Notes: generated from the sequence alone by a model not told the origin. A stretch of DNA of 64,000 nucleotides from Micropterix aruncella (GCA_944548615.1 OX155961.1:29060770-29124769), one strand, 5' to 3'; counted from the stretch's first letter, positions 1-11,225 are shown. Program-made: numbers and translations.

Positions 1-490
1 CCTACAGCACAATCAGCCGTATGTAGACGCCATGTTTCATTTTGAACATTTGATGTTTTATTTTATCTTATTGCAATAGAATTGGGAAAGAGCTTCTTCA
101 GCAAAAATCGCATATACTGTCAATATCCCTAGTTATTGGTTCACGACATGACTGCCGTGGAAGAATACCTAAAGTTCTACATAAAAAGATCTTTCCATTA
201 CCATTCAATAACTATCCTACAGAACAATCAGCCGTATGTTCATTAACGCCATGTTTTATTTTGAACATTTCATGTTTCATTTTCTCTTATTGCAATAGAA
301 TTCCCAAAGAGCTTCTTGAGCAAAAATCGCATATACTGTCAATATCCTTAGTTTTTGGTTCATGACATGAATGCCGTGGACCAATACCCAAAGTTCTACA
401 TTAAGAGATCTTTATATTACCATTCATATGGATATTCAATAACTATCTTACAGCACAATCAGCCGTATGTAGACGTCATGTTTCATTTTG
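1..490. repeat. Tandem repeat, about 2.2 units of 213-234 bp
   Basis: The block beginning ACAGCACAATCAGCCGTATG recurs near 2, 214 and 448. Between these starts the sequence matches with scattered substitutions and small indels, including the shared stretches around GCAAAAATCGCATATACTGT. The array is cut by the window's left edge, so copy number is unknown. The third unit is abandoned after about 40 bp. No coding capacity is visible. Confidence 0.75.
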
Positions 491-979
491 GCATAGGCGC
501 GAGAGTGCACGGCGCCCGCATAAGAGTCTCCCGTGTCGTGAAAATGGAAAAATATTCGGGCGGCGCCGCGGGCGGCTTTATCTCCCATCTTGTCTGTCTT
601 TGATTTTACAACCTTGCTCAAATAACGTATTCGAGGAGCTATGTCGCGTCGCAAGGCCCCTTCTAGCGCACTAAAGAAGACTTCTTTATATGTGGAAGAG
701 GTAAGGCGCCTCTACGCTAGAATTTATTCTGTGTTTGAATAGAGGGATCTTATTAAAATATCGAAGGCGCATTGGAACTCCAAGAAAATTGAACCGGAAC
801 TGTTACGTGTAGAGCTAGTTATAGTAGCAAAATACATAAAATCCCTCAAGAAAAAATATTTTTATAATATTTGGTAGTTTAACGGCTGTTTCCCGTGGTG
901 GATGCTGGAGTTGAGAAAATCCGTTGAAAGAAATCTATTTTGCTATTTTTGAACGATATTGCGTTTATTTTATTCTAAA
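491..979. other. Unassigned; GC-richer patch then AT-rich sequence
   Basis: A GC-richer patch at 496-580 precedes a short ATG reading frame at 642-740 (starts MSRRKAPSS, 32 codons). After about 22 codons it meets a GAG/GTAAG sequence that looks like a splice donor. That is not enough to call an exon. The rest is AT-rich with no recognisable gene. Confidence 0.3.
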
Positions 980-1550
980 CTAGCTGACCCGGCGAACTTC
1001 GTACCGCCTATCAGTCAATGAATGTCGTGTTACAGATTAGCTGAACTTAATTTATGATTTTATGAAAGTAATAAAATGAATACAAAATAAATCTTAATTT
1101 CACTACTTTATTAAGATAATAACACAAAAAGAAACATAAAAGTAAACAAATTAAGTATATCAATCGCGTGTCAGCAAGACATGATTAAATTAAACTATTT
1201 ACGTATTGTGCAGCATGGGATGCACTCGGTTTAATTCTCTTCATTGAATCACCTTGTTATATACGTCATTTTTTGTTCTTTTATCATGCGCAAGAACAAA
1301 TAAAGCGGATGATTTGCCGACACGTGAACATGCCACGTACAACTGACCATGAGAAAAACACGGATTTAAATTTTGTATGGGAAAATGTTTTATTTTTTAT
1401 TTAAATTTTTCGTCAATTTTACAATTTTCGTTATTCTGCTATTCGGGACGGAGACAAATACAACAAATCAAAAACCATGAAAATCGGTTAGCCGTTCTCT
1501 AGTTATAAGTGTTCGAACAAACCCGACTTTGTTTTATATATACCTATAGA
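980..1550 (-). mobile_element. Internally deleted Helitron (both termini present)
   Basis: Read on the minus strand, the element starts with TC right after a host A (1550). It ends in CTAG right before a host T (980), with a small hairpin (CGAAGTTCG core) about 10 nt before CTAG. This is the Helitron end structure, and insertion between A and T fits. The 5' part contains the AAAGTCG and GAACGGCTAACCGATTT words I associate with insect Helitron 5' ends. At about 570 bp it lacks Rep and most of the helicase, but keeps the helicase C-terminus (separate entry). Confidence 0.7.
1241..1366 (-). pseudogene. C-terminal end of a Helitron RepHel helicase
   Basis: A 41-codon open stretch ends in a TGA and reads NPCFSHGQLYVACSRVG, followed by ALFVLAHDKRTKNDVYNKVI. 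HGQLYVACSRV matches motif VI of the Pif1-like helicase of Helitron RepHel proteins, and the stop falls where these proteins normally end. A full RepHel is over 1,200 residues, so more than 95% is missing. It lies inside the TC...CTAG element in the same orientation, which confirms that element's class. It is a relic with no expected activity. Confidence 0.8.
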
Positions 1551-1944
1551 TAATAATTAATTAATAAATCTGACATTTTCTATGTTGTTACAAGTTATAA
1601 GTTCTAAATGTGTGTGTGTGTGTGTTTTGTTTTCTTTTTTATGTTCCTTTCATTTTTCATTGTTGTCCGGTTGCCATGGCAACTTATATTGTCGTTTCAT
1701 TCACTTCCTGTCTCCCTAAACCTGAATAGTAGGCTTCTATAATATGTTCGCATCATTATTGTATATTCTTGAAATAATTCGTTAGATAGATATATTCTTG
1801 AAAGAATTCGTTATATGAAGAAAATAATAATAAAAGCCACTTACGTAGCGATGAAGGAGTCCTTTCATTGGATTTAAGAATGTTTAACGTACGAAATTGA
1901 TATATTTTTAACAAAGTTCTTACATTATAGATGTGATAAAAATG
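1551..1944. other. No gene; AT-rich with (TG)n
   Basis: There is a short TG run at about 1610-1625, a CCATGG-type palindromic stretch near 1670-1685 and a small direct repeat (ATATTCTTGAAA.AATTCGTTA at 1761 and 1793). Nothing coding was recognised. Confidence 0.5.
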
Positions 1945-2050
1945 AATTTGCCACGCGAAGTTTACAGCACCCAACGTTTCGGCGATGTTGCATCAGCCGT
2001 TGTCCATGGTAGACTTTACCCTGGTCAAACAACCACGATATTCTTCCATT
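1945..2050 (+). repeat. Half-copy of foldback MITE family C
   Basis: The words AAGTTTACAGCACCCAACG, TTTCGGCGATGTTGCA and GCCGTTGTCCATGGTAGAC match one arm of the perfect foldback at 61485-61620. Only one arm is present here. Confidence 0.6.
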
Positions 2051-2122
2051 TTAACTTGGCTGCGACCCATCGCAGCAACCAACTAAGAAATGAGACAAGA
2101 CAAGGACGTTTTTATTATATTA

Positions 2123-2400
2123 CTAGCTGTTGCCTGCGGCTTCGCTTCGCATAAAGTATCGAGTAGGGTGGCGTTTATTTATTTTATTTATTATTTATTG
2201 TATTTCTGTTTAGACGCTACCTTTAGATATATAGTACAAGACGTCTCCCTCAGATGCGCGCTACCTATTTCGTAAACGTACCAATCTTGATCCTCGCCAC
2301 CAGCGCTGCCTTCCGCTGTACACTGATCTAAGTATTTCGAGGTGCTCGCACGCGTCACTAATTTAAAAATATATCTTTAACTAAACCAATTAAAACTTAC
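2123..2400 (-). mobile_element. Probable Helitron 3' end (CTAG)
   Basis: On the minus strand the sequence ends GCCGCAGGCAACAGCTAG followed by T. Just upstream is a GC-rich stem (GCGAAGCGAAGCC). This GGCAACAGCTAG ending is one I know from insect non-autonomous Helitrons. The 5' end was not found, so the right boundary is arbitrary. Confidence 0.4.
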
Positions 2401-2529
2401 GGTAAATGGCTACTTTTATCTGTATTTAATGATAATGGATTTAATGATATTGGATTCATTTATTTTCATAAGGATTCTTATTTTTTTGAAACACTGCCTA
2501 ATTATTTTTCTTTATTTTTTTTTTAAATA

Positions 2530-3126
2530 TAAAAGCAGTCCGGGTAGGACTTTGGCCTGAGGGCTAGTTTTCTCCAGGAGTCAATCTTCTGGCGCTCCTG
2601 GACGGTCTGCGCACTGTGCGGCGTAAGCCAAGCGATTGTGCATTCTGAGGAGTCGGGGGAGTCTGGAAACAGTACTGTTTTCTATAGAGCGGGAGTGGTT
2701 GTTGACCTTACGGTGACTGCTCTTGAAACGACCATCGGCTATCCGATTCCGAAAAGACCGCGCAACGACCTAAAACTCGTAACTAGTCGGAAGACCGGAG
2801 TAATCTGGTTGCAACTGGAAGTAAGGGCGTGAGTGACGGCCCGCTAGGTAAAATACCTGGCTATCTCAAGGATAAGGCGTTGGCCTCTTACGGGCATGTG
2901 GCGGATCTTGACGGGGGATTGTTTTATCCTAAGTCTGCTGCGCTCACCTCACGGAAGATAGAACGATAAAATTCATTAAAACTTCCTGAGGTGACGGGTT
3001 CGCCCGTTGTAGTCGACAGCTCTAGTTGTTACTATACACTGATACTGATAATTTTGTATTACTTAGATACCGAATTTGCTATGTTTTTAATGATATTTTT
3101 TGAGAATGGTTTTAATAATATGTGTA
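2530..3126 (+). repeat. Family A repeat, copy 1 (5' truncated, internally deleted)
   Basis: It aligns to the other family A copies from GGGTAGGACTTTGGCC to the conserved 3' block GGTGACGGGTTCGCCCGTTG. A tail containing CACTGATACTGATAATTTTG follows. An internal segment after CGATTCCGAAAAGACCGCGC is missing relative to copies 2-4. The tail and about 90 bp of flanking sequence are shared with copy 2, so copies 1 and 2 are a tandem duplication. Confidence 0.75.
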
Positions 3127-3905
3127 GTTAATAGTAATATGGGAGTTAATGGGCCCTTGATGAGTTGGCCACGAAGACCCATTCTGTTCAGGGTTGGTCA
3201 CACTCACGGGTCAACACCTATCCGTCAGCCTCCACGCATGAAGTGCGATCCTGGGTAGGACTCTGACCTTATGATTAGTTTCCCCTGGGAATCAACCTTC
3301 TGGCGCTCCTGGACGGTCTGCGCATCGTGCGGCGTTAGCCAATGTCAAACAGTCGGGGGAGTCTGGAAGCAGTACTGTTTCCTGCAGAGCGGGGGTGGTT
3401 GCGGACCTTACGGCGACTGCTCTTGAAACGACCATCGGCTACCTGATCCTGGGTGAACAGCCGGGCAAAGGACGCTGTGGTCCGCGATAGATTCGGTAAA
3501 CACCGTTTCACCGCTTCGTAAGGGAGAGGACCGCGCAAGCGACCTCGAACTCGTAACCAATCGAGAGACTGGAGTAATCTGGCCACAATTGGAAGTAAGG
3601 GCGTGAGTGTAGGACCTCCGGGTAACACTCGTGGCTATCTCGCGGTTAAGGCGTTGGCCTCTTACGGGCTTGTGGCGTAGCTTGATGGTGGACTGTTTTG
3701 TCCTCAAGTCTTCTGCGCTCACTGCAATGATATAGAACGACAAATCGTTGAAACTGCCTGAGGTGACGGGCTCGCCCGCTGTAGTCGACAACCCTAGTTG
3801 TTAGGTTACTATACACTGATACTGATAATTTTGTATTACTTAGATACCGAATTTGCTATGTTTTTAATTATATTTTTCAAGAATGGTTATAATAATATGT
3901 GTAGC
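3127..3905 (+). repeat. Family A repeat, copy 2
   Basis: This is a full-length-looking copy starting at GGGAGTTAATGGGCCCTTGA, with the block CACTCACGGGTCAACACC and the 3' block GACGGGCTCGCCCGCTGTAG. It ends in the same CTGATACTGATAATTTTG tail as copy 1. The minus strand has an open frame shared by several copies, but it has no recognisable domain. I treat it as non-coding. Confidence 0.8.
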
Positions 3906-4410
3906 TGTGATACATCGATATCAAAAATATTGTATTTTTTTAGAAATCCCTAAAATATATTGAGTTTTCGAAAAAAAATATCAAATTTGACTTTTGCGTC
4001 TTTCGAGCTAAATCTCCAATCTCTTTAGCAGTATTACACTGAATCAACGCTTTTTATAAAGAATCGTCGTCTTCGTCGTCGGCGACAACTGCTACCGAGT
4101 TATAAACGTAATTAAATTGGAAATACAAAACACTTCCGACAGGGCGGGCGCTTATATTGCTTACTGAGTCAAGAGAGGCGAGTCGCGAAAGACGGCAAAA
4201 ATAAAGTGACTTTATTAAAGGGGCTTAACTTACTCTCTTTCCCGAATGTCTTTCATTGTTGCCATTGTGAGGGCGGAAAGAGCCAACAACTCTCAGACAC
4301 TTGTCACTAAAGCTGAAAACTTTTTAGCGGAACGCTTCGGAATTATCCGCAGTGCGCTTTCACCACTTTGAAAGAAAATGAAATATCACATATCAGGTGT
4401 AAATATTTAT
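3906..4410. other. No gene recognised
   Basis: AT-rich sequence with a GC-richer stretch at 4140-4340 (AGGCGAGTCGCGAAAGACGG and following). No domain, repeat partner or RNA was recognised. Confidence 0.4.
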
Positions 4411-5065
4411 GTATTTGGGAGCTAAGGGGCCCTTGCTGAGTTGGCCACGAAGACCCATTCTGTTCAGGGTTCGTCACACTCACGGATCAACACCCATCCG
4501 ACGGCATCCACGCATGAAGTGCGAGCCTGGGTAGGACTCTGGCCTTATGGTTTGTTTCCCCTGGGAATCTACCTTCTGGCGCTCCTAAACGGTCTGCGCT
4601 CCGTACGGCAAAGTCTTCTGCGAAGTCTTCTGCCAAGTGTACTGTTTCCTTTAGAGCGGGGGTGGTTGCGGACGTTACGGCGACTGTTCTTGAAACGACC
4701 ATCGGCTACCCGATCCTGGGTGAACAGACGGGCAAAGGATGCCGTGGTCCGCGATAGATTCGGTATACACCGTTTCACCGCTTCGTAAGGGAGAGGACCG
4801 CGCAAGCGACCTCGAACTCGTAACCAATCGAGAGACTGGAGTAATCTGGTCGCAATTGGAAGTAAGGGCTTGATTGTAAGCCCGCTGGGTAACACTCCTG
4901 GATTTCTCGCGGTTTAGGCGTTGGCCTCTTACGGGTTTGTGGCGGAGCTTGACGGTACACTGTTTTGTCCAAGTCTTCTGCGCTCACTCCAGGGAGATTA
5001 ATCGACTAATCGTTAAAACTTCCTGAGGTGACGGGCTCGCCCGTCGTAGTTGACAACTCTAGTTG
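4411..5065 (+). repeat. Family A repeat, copy 3
   Basis: It runs from GGGAGCTAAGGGGCCCTTGC to the 3' block GGTGACGGGCTCGCCCGTCG. Most of the length is closely similar to copy 2, apart from a small rearrangement near 4610-4640 (CGAAGTCTTCTGC doubled). The body ends without the CTGATACTG tail. Confidence 0.8.
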
Positions 5066-5227
5066 GCTGTTCGGATTCTTCTGTTTTTGTAACTGGCCTG
5101 TGTTGTTTTGTTTAGGAGAGGTACGAACGAACGAGTCGCTACTTTGTGCCAGCACTCGTGAGCATGTGCATACAACTCTTTATATCAGTGACTCCTAAAA
5201 TAGTCTATATGGACATTAGGGCTCATA

Positions 5228-5462
5228 TTCCAATTGTAAGGGGTCCATGAGGTCCAATTGTAAGGGGTCCATCCAATTTGTTCTCGGATCGGTTCAAATC
5301 ACAATTCAGCTCCTATTCAGAAGCCTCCTCGAGTGGAAGGCTACCCCGCATAAGACTCCCGTGTCTCAGGCTTCAGAGCTGGTGGACCGGTTTCTTCCGG
5401 CGGGATTGCATCCCGGCGCCACTGAACGGTCGGCGAAACTTGGCTTCGCCGAGCGGTGTAAA
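5228..5462 (+). repeat. Family B repeat, 5' part
   Basis: A 21-bp word (CCAATTGTAAGGGGTCCAT) is doubled at 5230-5271, after which sequence homologous to 26516-27245 begins (GATCGGTTCAAATCACAATT, CAGCTCCTATTCAGAAGCC, GCGGGATTGCATCCCGGCG). It stops at the equivalent of the block GGTTTGCGCACCG. The 3' half is absent. Confidence 0.65.
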
Positions 5463-6511
5463 TAAAAGTTTGAGATCTCCGACGGACACGTAAAATCCTG
5501 CTTTGACATGGAAGTCCGAAACGGGTGCCGCCATTTATCAGAAATCACCATAAAACGATTAGCCAATTTATAATACAGCAATTAATATGCGTGAAATCCA
5601 TGAGATAGCGCTAATCACAAAAAAACTACCTTTTTAATGTTGAAGGTCTCCTTGGACCATACTAATTGTACACCAGGGCCATAGTTGCATGGTTTTACGG
5701 TAATAAGATCTGGATTTTGCCCTGCTGTCACAATGCTAAGCTCATCTGTTTATCTGCTCCAGCAGGCGACACCTGGGCTGGATTTTATGTTCATTCATCA
5801 GCGTGTTTTGCGGTCGTCGCTGAATCTGGGTTGGTCGTGGACCATTAGTCGAGGCGTGACGCCATTAGGGGCCGGTTCACTGAACGAGTAATTGTCTTAT
5901 TGCGCAGGGCGGAGGCGAGAGGCGGAGGCCTCTCATCTCGGGAAATATTTTAATATGTTGGTAGATTAGCGATGGATTACTCAGCAATAATAGTGCCACG
6001 TTGCGAGTCAACAACACACGATTGATTAACTACAGCCTAGGGTGGATCGTTTTTCTTTTCTTCAGAATTTCATATGCAAAAAAGATGTTCTATGGTATAT
6101 TTATTTATTTATTTATTTATTTATTTTATTTATCCCTAGTATTACATGATTAAATTTTCTATGGTATATTTTACATGATTTAGTCGTACATACAGAAGGT
6201 GAACCCTGGAAATTTACTAAAGGTGCGGCTTCGGCGGGATTTTATCACCTCACTAGGCAGAGCCTGTATTGAGGTGATATTTAGTACTGCGTTCATCTGC
6301 CGGGTGTATAGGTAATTTATTTAATCTTGGGAAATCCTACAAGTGTATATTGTATAACTATTATAGTATATATATATATAGGTATATATATTAAACAAAA
6401 AATATTTATTAAATTAAATTAAATATAATATATATGGGAGATATATGAATACAGTTATGAGGCTAATGAGATAATAATAACAATAATAAGTAATATAAGT
6501 CATCTGTGCAC
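5463..6511. other. No gene; includes (ATTT)n microsatellite at 6100-6135
   Basis: 5640-5930 is of average GC with no recognised domain. 6100-6135 is an (ATTT)n run. 6355-6450 is TA-rich and close to the 3' side of the retrotransposon fragment that follows. Nothing else was recognised. Confidence 0.45.
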
Positions 6512-7014
6512 CTATTTAATAACGTTAGTTACTAACGACTCACAGTGCTCCCTCGTCGAGTGTAACAACCATAATGTTACCAGTCTTTTGTAGTGAGCGT
6601 CATTTTGAATGATTGTAGCTTGGCCTAATTGCGTGGTAAATATGTTATGGAGTTTTTTCGCTACGTAAATATAGTGTCTTTGTCCAAATGTTGTTCTCAT
6701 TTTTGGTTGTACATGTCTGTCTTTATGTCTTGTGTCGTGTCTATGGGCGTTACTGGTCGGCTTGCTGTTGTCCCGTTGGAGTTCTTTCCTGTAGCATATC
6801 AAGACCTGGCGTACGTATAGCTGTCTTGCATGCAACACCATAAAATCCCTGTAGAGCTGGTCACTGGAGTAGCGGTATGGCTTCCTGGCTATAACCCTAA
6901 TCAAGGCCTTTTGGGCCTTTATCAGAGGATCCAGATTTGTTTTGGCCATACCACCCCAGCGTAGTTGTCCGTATATTAGCAGAGATTGAGTGAGTTTTAT
7001 ATACGGGGTGAGTT
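6512..7014 (-). pseudogene. C-terminal fragment of non-LTR reverse transcriptase ORF
   Basis: The open stretch reads PYIKLTQSLLIYGQLRWGG, then LDPLIKAQKALIRVIARKPY, and ends at a TAG/TAA-bounded stop near 6512. The pattern (SLL.YG...WGG then P L.KAQK..IR.I..K) matches the region after the RT palm and thumb in CR1/jockey-type ORF2 proteins; the fragment at 28482-29853 has the same block. Catalytic motifs lie upstream and are absent, so this is a 5'-truncated insertion. The first in-frame ATG (6949) is internal and not a real start. Confidence 0.75.
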
Positions 7015-7169
7015 TTTATTAGCCAGCATTCTTCAAGGGGGCGAATCAAAAAGAGCAACTAAAAACTTTTGATAAAAAAAAACTGGGAAATAATGTATTT
7101 CTTTTATTTTAATTACTGTTTTTTTATTTTTTTTTATTTTGAAGAACTTGACTGTTAAATAAATGTTTA

Positions 7170-7282
7170 AAAAGTGTTTGAGCGCGTTGCGCCATCTATG
7201 GGTAGGTAACATATCGCTAATAAACGATATTAGCAATATTTTACCTACCGCTAGATGGCGCATCATACTCAGCGCTTTTTAT
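7170..7282. mobile_element. Short foldback MITE
   Basis: The arms GCGCCATCTATGGGTAGGTA and TACCTACCGCTAGATGGCGC are inverted around a small centre (7189-7261), with a looser outer match (AAAAAGTG...CTTTTTATA). No target duplication was identified. It has no coding capacity. Confidence 0.55.
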
Positions 7283-8279
7283 ACTAATTTTCAAAGAAAA
7301 AAAAAATTTTAATAAAAAAAAGGCATTTTTTTCGATTTTCCCACAATTTTTTATTAAAAGTTGTTTACCTGCTCGTACTGATCAAGGGAAAAATATATAT
7401 TTTTTATATTTTTTGGCTAAGTTCTGCTACAAGGTTGGTGTATTTTAGGTGTTCGAGCCTTTTTAAGATAAAAAGTCAAAGTCATTATTATTACAGGAAA
7501 ACAGGCATTTAGTACTTTATAATGTTTATATGAGAGGACACATACTTGTAACCATTCGGTTACAATAAAAAAATCTGATACGTTTACTAGCCTCTTTTTA
7601 GAATTTGATCAAGAAAACCCTAAAAAACCGCAGAAATTACAGTGAATGGTAATCCGTTTTAGTGTAGAAAACTGGCAAGAGGTTTCTATTTCCATGTGGT
7701 ATTTCCGCAGACACCACCAGATGTTTCCCTGACTATTTTGAACATTCGTTCTGTAGTTTAGTGTGGCAGTGAAACCTCTTGATAGTAGGTAGTATTGCCA
7801 CCGGGTGATCGGGTTTGTCCACGTGGTCGGGTCGTATCATGTGGCGAAGATTTTCAGGCGTACCGCTTCCGTCTTTGGAAGGGGTGGCAGGTGAAAATGG
7901 GACTCGGCAAAACTGGAATTGCCACTTTATCTGTCTGTAGAAGTAATACTGCTCTATATAGGACTAGCGGATTGATTCGACAGGGCGGGGAGGGGGGGCT
8001 GCAATGTACGTACGTTGTATTATTCGCTATTTAATATTCAATAAGCATTGTTTTGGTTTTTTATTAATTGCAAAAAAATAATTACTTTTTACAAGCAAAC
8101 AAAAAAAAGTATAGACTTTTTCACTTTTTCACAAAATACAGACTTTTTATTCTTTTCCGAAAATTTAACCCACGTGTGGCAATATTAAATTTTGAAATAG
8201 TTTTTTTCTTATTATCTTCATACTATAGACCATTTTTTTCTCAATACAAGAACGTTCCACCCTACTATAGCCTCGCCGT
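7283..8279. other. No gene recognised
   Basis: AT-rich homopolymer-laden sequence at both ends. A GC-richer part at 7780-8010 holds a 79-codon open stretch without any domain I recognise. No splice-compatible exon was seen. Confidence 0.4.
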
Positions 8280-8931
8280 TAGCTCGGGAGCTAACGGGCC
8301 CATGATGAGGTGGCCACGATGACCCATGTGTTCAGGGTCGGTCACACTCACGGGTCAACACCCATCCGATGGCCTCCACGCATGGGGTGCGAACCTGGGT
8401 AGGACACTGGGTCAACCAGTCTCCCCTGGGAATCAAACCTCTGGCGCTCCTGGACGGTCTGCGCACCGAGCGGCGCAAGCCAACCGATTGTGCTCTCCGA
8501 CTAACAGTCGGGGGAGTCTGGGAACTGTATTGTTTCCCATAGAGCGGGGGTGGTTGTGTACCTTATGGCGACTGCTCTTGAATTGACCATTGGCCATCCG
8601 ATCCTGGGTGAACAGCCGGGCAAAGGACGCCTTGGTCCGCGATAGATTCGGTTTACTCCGTTTCACCGCTGCATAAGGGAGAGGACCGCGCAAGCGACCT
8701 CGAACTCGGAACCAATCGAGAGACCGGAGAAATCTGGTCACAATTGGAAGTAAGGGCGCGAGTGTCTCGAGCCGCCGGGAAGTAATTCCTGGCTATCTCG
8801 CGGTAAGGAGTTGGTCTCTTACGGGTATGTCCAAAGTCTTCTACGCTCACTGCACGGTCGATAGAACGATGAATCGTTAAAACGTCCTGCGGTGACGGGT
8901 TCGCCCGTTGTGGTTGACATCTCAATATATA
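8280..8931 (+). repeat. Family A repeat, copy 4
   Basis: It starts GGGAGCTAACGGGCCCATGA and has the block CACTCACGGGTCAACACC. The 3' block is GGTGACGGGTTCGCCCGTTG near 8892. It is full length with a small deletion before the 3' block (the GGCGGAGCTTGACGG segment is missing). Confidence 0.8.
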
Positions 8932-9742
8932 GCCTCGCATCTACGGCTTTTCCGAGCCTGGGAAGTCTAATAGAATTTTTACTTACAGTTATGCTAATGC
9001 TTTTACATATTTATTCTAATTTATACTAATATAGTTTTATAATTTATACTAATATAGTTTTTACTTTCTCCGCCTTAGTATTTATATTACATAATATTTA
9101 AATTATTTTTATTAGCTCGCCTGGGTAATTATTTCGCCCTGGGTAATTATAAGTTGCAATATAGTAATAATCAAAATCCTTAATAATTATAGGAAATAAT
9201 ATTCTCAAATCTACGAGATCTCGCAAAATACCGAGATTTTGCGAGATGAGACCTCTATATTGCAAATACCAAGATTGAAATTTTGCTGCAAGATTGCATT
9301 CACTAGCTACGTCAATTCATAACTACCAGATTGTTGAGCCTAATCTACGGTGTTTGTATGTATTCTATAACTATTGCCACAAAAGGAAAAGTTATTAGCA
9401 TATAAGCAGTAATGCGCGCAAATTTAGTTTTTGTGGCCAAGGAATTAAGGACCCATGGCCACAAAAACCTCACCCGATGTATTTGATTCCTGATTTTTCA
9501 AAATCATTAATCTCAAATGCTGAAGAGGTGAGGGGGGGGGGAGGGCGCCATTAGACTATATTAGGAAGCTTGATTTACATTATTAAATAATTACACTATG
9601 AATAGTTTTAGTAAACGATTGCAATAATAAATGATTACACTATTATTACACGATTACACGATTCGAAGATATCGACATTTTTTACCTGAATCAACCTAAA
9701 TTCAGCGAAGCTGTCCTTAGCTCGCTAGGCGTCTAGGAAGTG
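8932..9742. other. No gene; two short perfect hairpins
   Basis: Hairpin 1 is at 9218-9247 (12-bp stem ATCTCGCAAAAT, 6-nt loop). Hairpin 2 is at 9427-9468 (13-bp stem GTTTTTGTGGCCA, 16-nt loop). A G-run lies at 9530-9541. The rest is AT-rich. Confidence 0.55.
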
Positions 9743-10001
9743 TTTAGTTAGTTAGTTAGTTGTACTGGGCGTTCCTCCGCAAGTCGACATCCAGTGTGCC
9801 TATTTTGCGTGTAACGGGGGTAGCGCTATTCCACCCACCCCAGCTCCTCGACGAAAGCCAGCAGGGCTTTCAGGTTTCCTGCTGCCTCGCGCAGGGTGCC
9901 TGGAGTCCCAAGGTGTTTTGTCCTGTATACTTCTACCTGTTTACAATCTAGCAGAATGTGTTTTGTGGTTTCTTCCGCCTCCATGCATGCTCTGCACATA
10001 G
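9743..10001 (-). mobile_element. 5'-truncated RNase-H-type non-LTR insertion with 12-bp target duplication
   Basis: The 12-mer GTCTAGGAAGTG occurs at 9731-9742 and 10002-10013, exactly flanking the insert. Read on the minus strand, the insert codes MCRACMEAEETTKHILLDC followed by about 40 more residues to a stop (GWVE*). That is the C-x2-C-...-H-x4-C zinc motif found at the C-terminus of I/R1-type ORF2 proteins after RNase H. A short 3' UTR and a tail of ACTA/AACT repeats (next to 9743) follow. Only about 60 codons survive. Target duplication, 5' truncation and a simple tail are the marks of target-primed reverse transcription. Confidence 0.8.
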
Positions 10002-10254
10002 GTCTAGGAAGTGATTACACAGTGAATATAATTTGAATATCTATATCCTACATATATCCCATCCCTCTCCTTTCCTATCCTTACAATAGTTCAATTGCAA
10101 TTTAATTTAATTTAATTTAGTGCAATGCAATTTTTGATTTACCGTATAAGAAAATAACGTAGGAAACAATTAATCGGCCAACGAAACTCTGTATTAGAAT
10201 AATTAGTAATAATTAATGAAGCGCTGTATGTTTCCCGAAAATAAATAAATAAAT

Positions 10255-10302
10255 TATAATGATAACGTCGCCAAAACATCGGGTACTACAAACTTCACGC
10301 GT
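10255..10302 (-). repeat. Fragment of MITE family C
   Basis: AACGTCGCCAAAACATCGGG and GTACTACAAACTTCA match one arm of the foldback at 61485-61620. Only about 40 bp is present. Confidence 0.5.
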
Positions 10303-11044
10303 TTAATCCTACTTACAAGTGCATGTATTTATTGCGTTTCATTTGCAACCACAAAGGAAACCTTTAACATTATAAATGTCCAATCTCTTATATGACAGTG
10401 TTATTCTAAGTGCAATATATTATTTTTACGAGAGCTGCGATTGCAAAACAAGCGGGCGGGCGGCCCCGCTGAGAAGAATCAGAAATGCGCTCAGAGAGCA
10501 TAGCGCTATTTCCTTCGGAGAATGTCTACGCCGCGGGGCTTCGGCCAGAGAAGACAGCGGTGAATAATCACCCTTCCATAAAGCACATCATTGCATATTC
10601 ACCATCGCTCATTTTTCACTTGCATATTTTCCAAGAGTCTTCATTTCCAGAGAGGTCCCGAGTAATTTCATGAGACGTCGACCAAGAAAGAATATAAATT
10701 TACATTACATTACATAAATAAATATTACGCCGGTTTTAAAAAAACAATTTATATACGAATGGCGGATTTACCACCATAGCGAATTCTTACGGTCAATCAT
10801 TGACACCAAGAACATCATGTTTTAATTTATTTATTTATTCAATTATCACTATCGAAAACTATTTTCATTGCTACATTATATAAACTATAATCAATGGCAA
10901 AACATTAACTGAGTGTACTCTTTGTAGCTAGTTATTTTCAGCGCCGCCCAACAGCGCCCCCATCCATCGCCCCCTTTCCAAAGCATTTTATATCAACACA
11001 TAAATTAAGCACAATAAATGAAACAAATTACTTAACTTGTATAT
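10303..11044. other. No gene recognised
   Basis: A GC-rich patch at 10440-10560 (GCGGGCGGGCGGCCCCGCTG) has short open frames in two phases but no domain. It is otherwise AT-rich with an (ATTT)n run near 10822. Confidence 0.4.
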
Positions 11045-11225
11045 GAAATCTATTCATCATCAGCCGGTCGACGTCCACTGTTGGACATAGGCCTCCCCTA
11101 TTGAATGCCATGACGAGCCGTCTCCATTCATTTACTTCTTGGCTATGTCATCGGTCCATCCTGTGGGGAAGCGTCTGCCGGTTCGTGGTCGCCATTCGAG
11201 AACCTATTTTCCCCAACGGTAGTCG
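11045..11225. repeat. Common lepidopteran interspersed repeat fragment
   Basis: CGACGTCCACTGTTGGACAT followed by AGGCCTCCCC and, 60 bp on, TCATCGGTCCATCCTGTGGG resembles a repeat I know to be abundant in moths and butterflies, probably the 3' region of a non-LTR element. Recognition is from memory, not a search. Confidence 0.5.

Noticed and set aside
3335..4895. Minus-strand frames (SLDWLRVRGRLRGPLPYEAV...) conserved in family A copies
   Set aside because: Similarity comes from the DNA repeat itself. Frames differ in start and end between copies, have no domain, and overlap other open frames in different phases.
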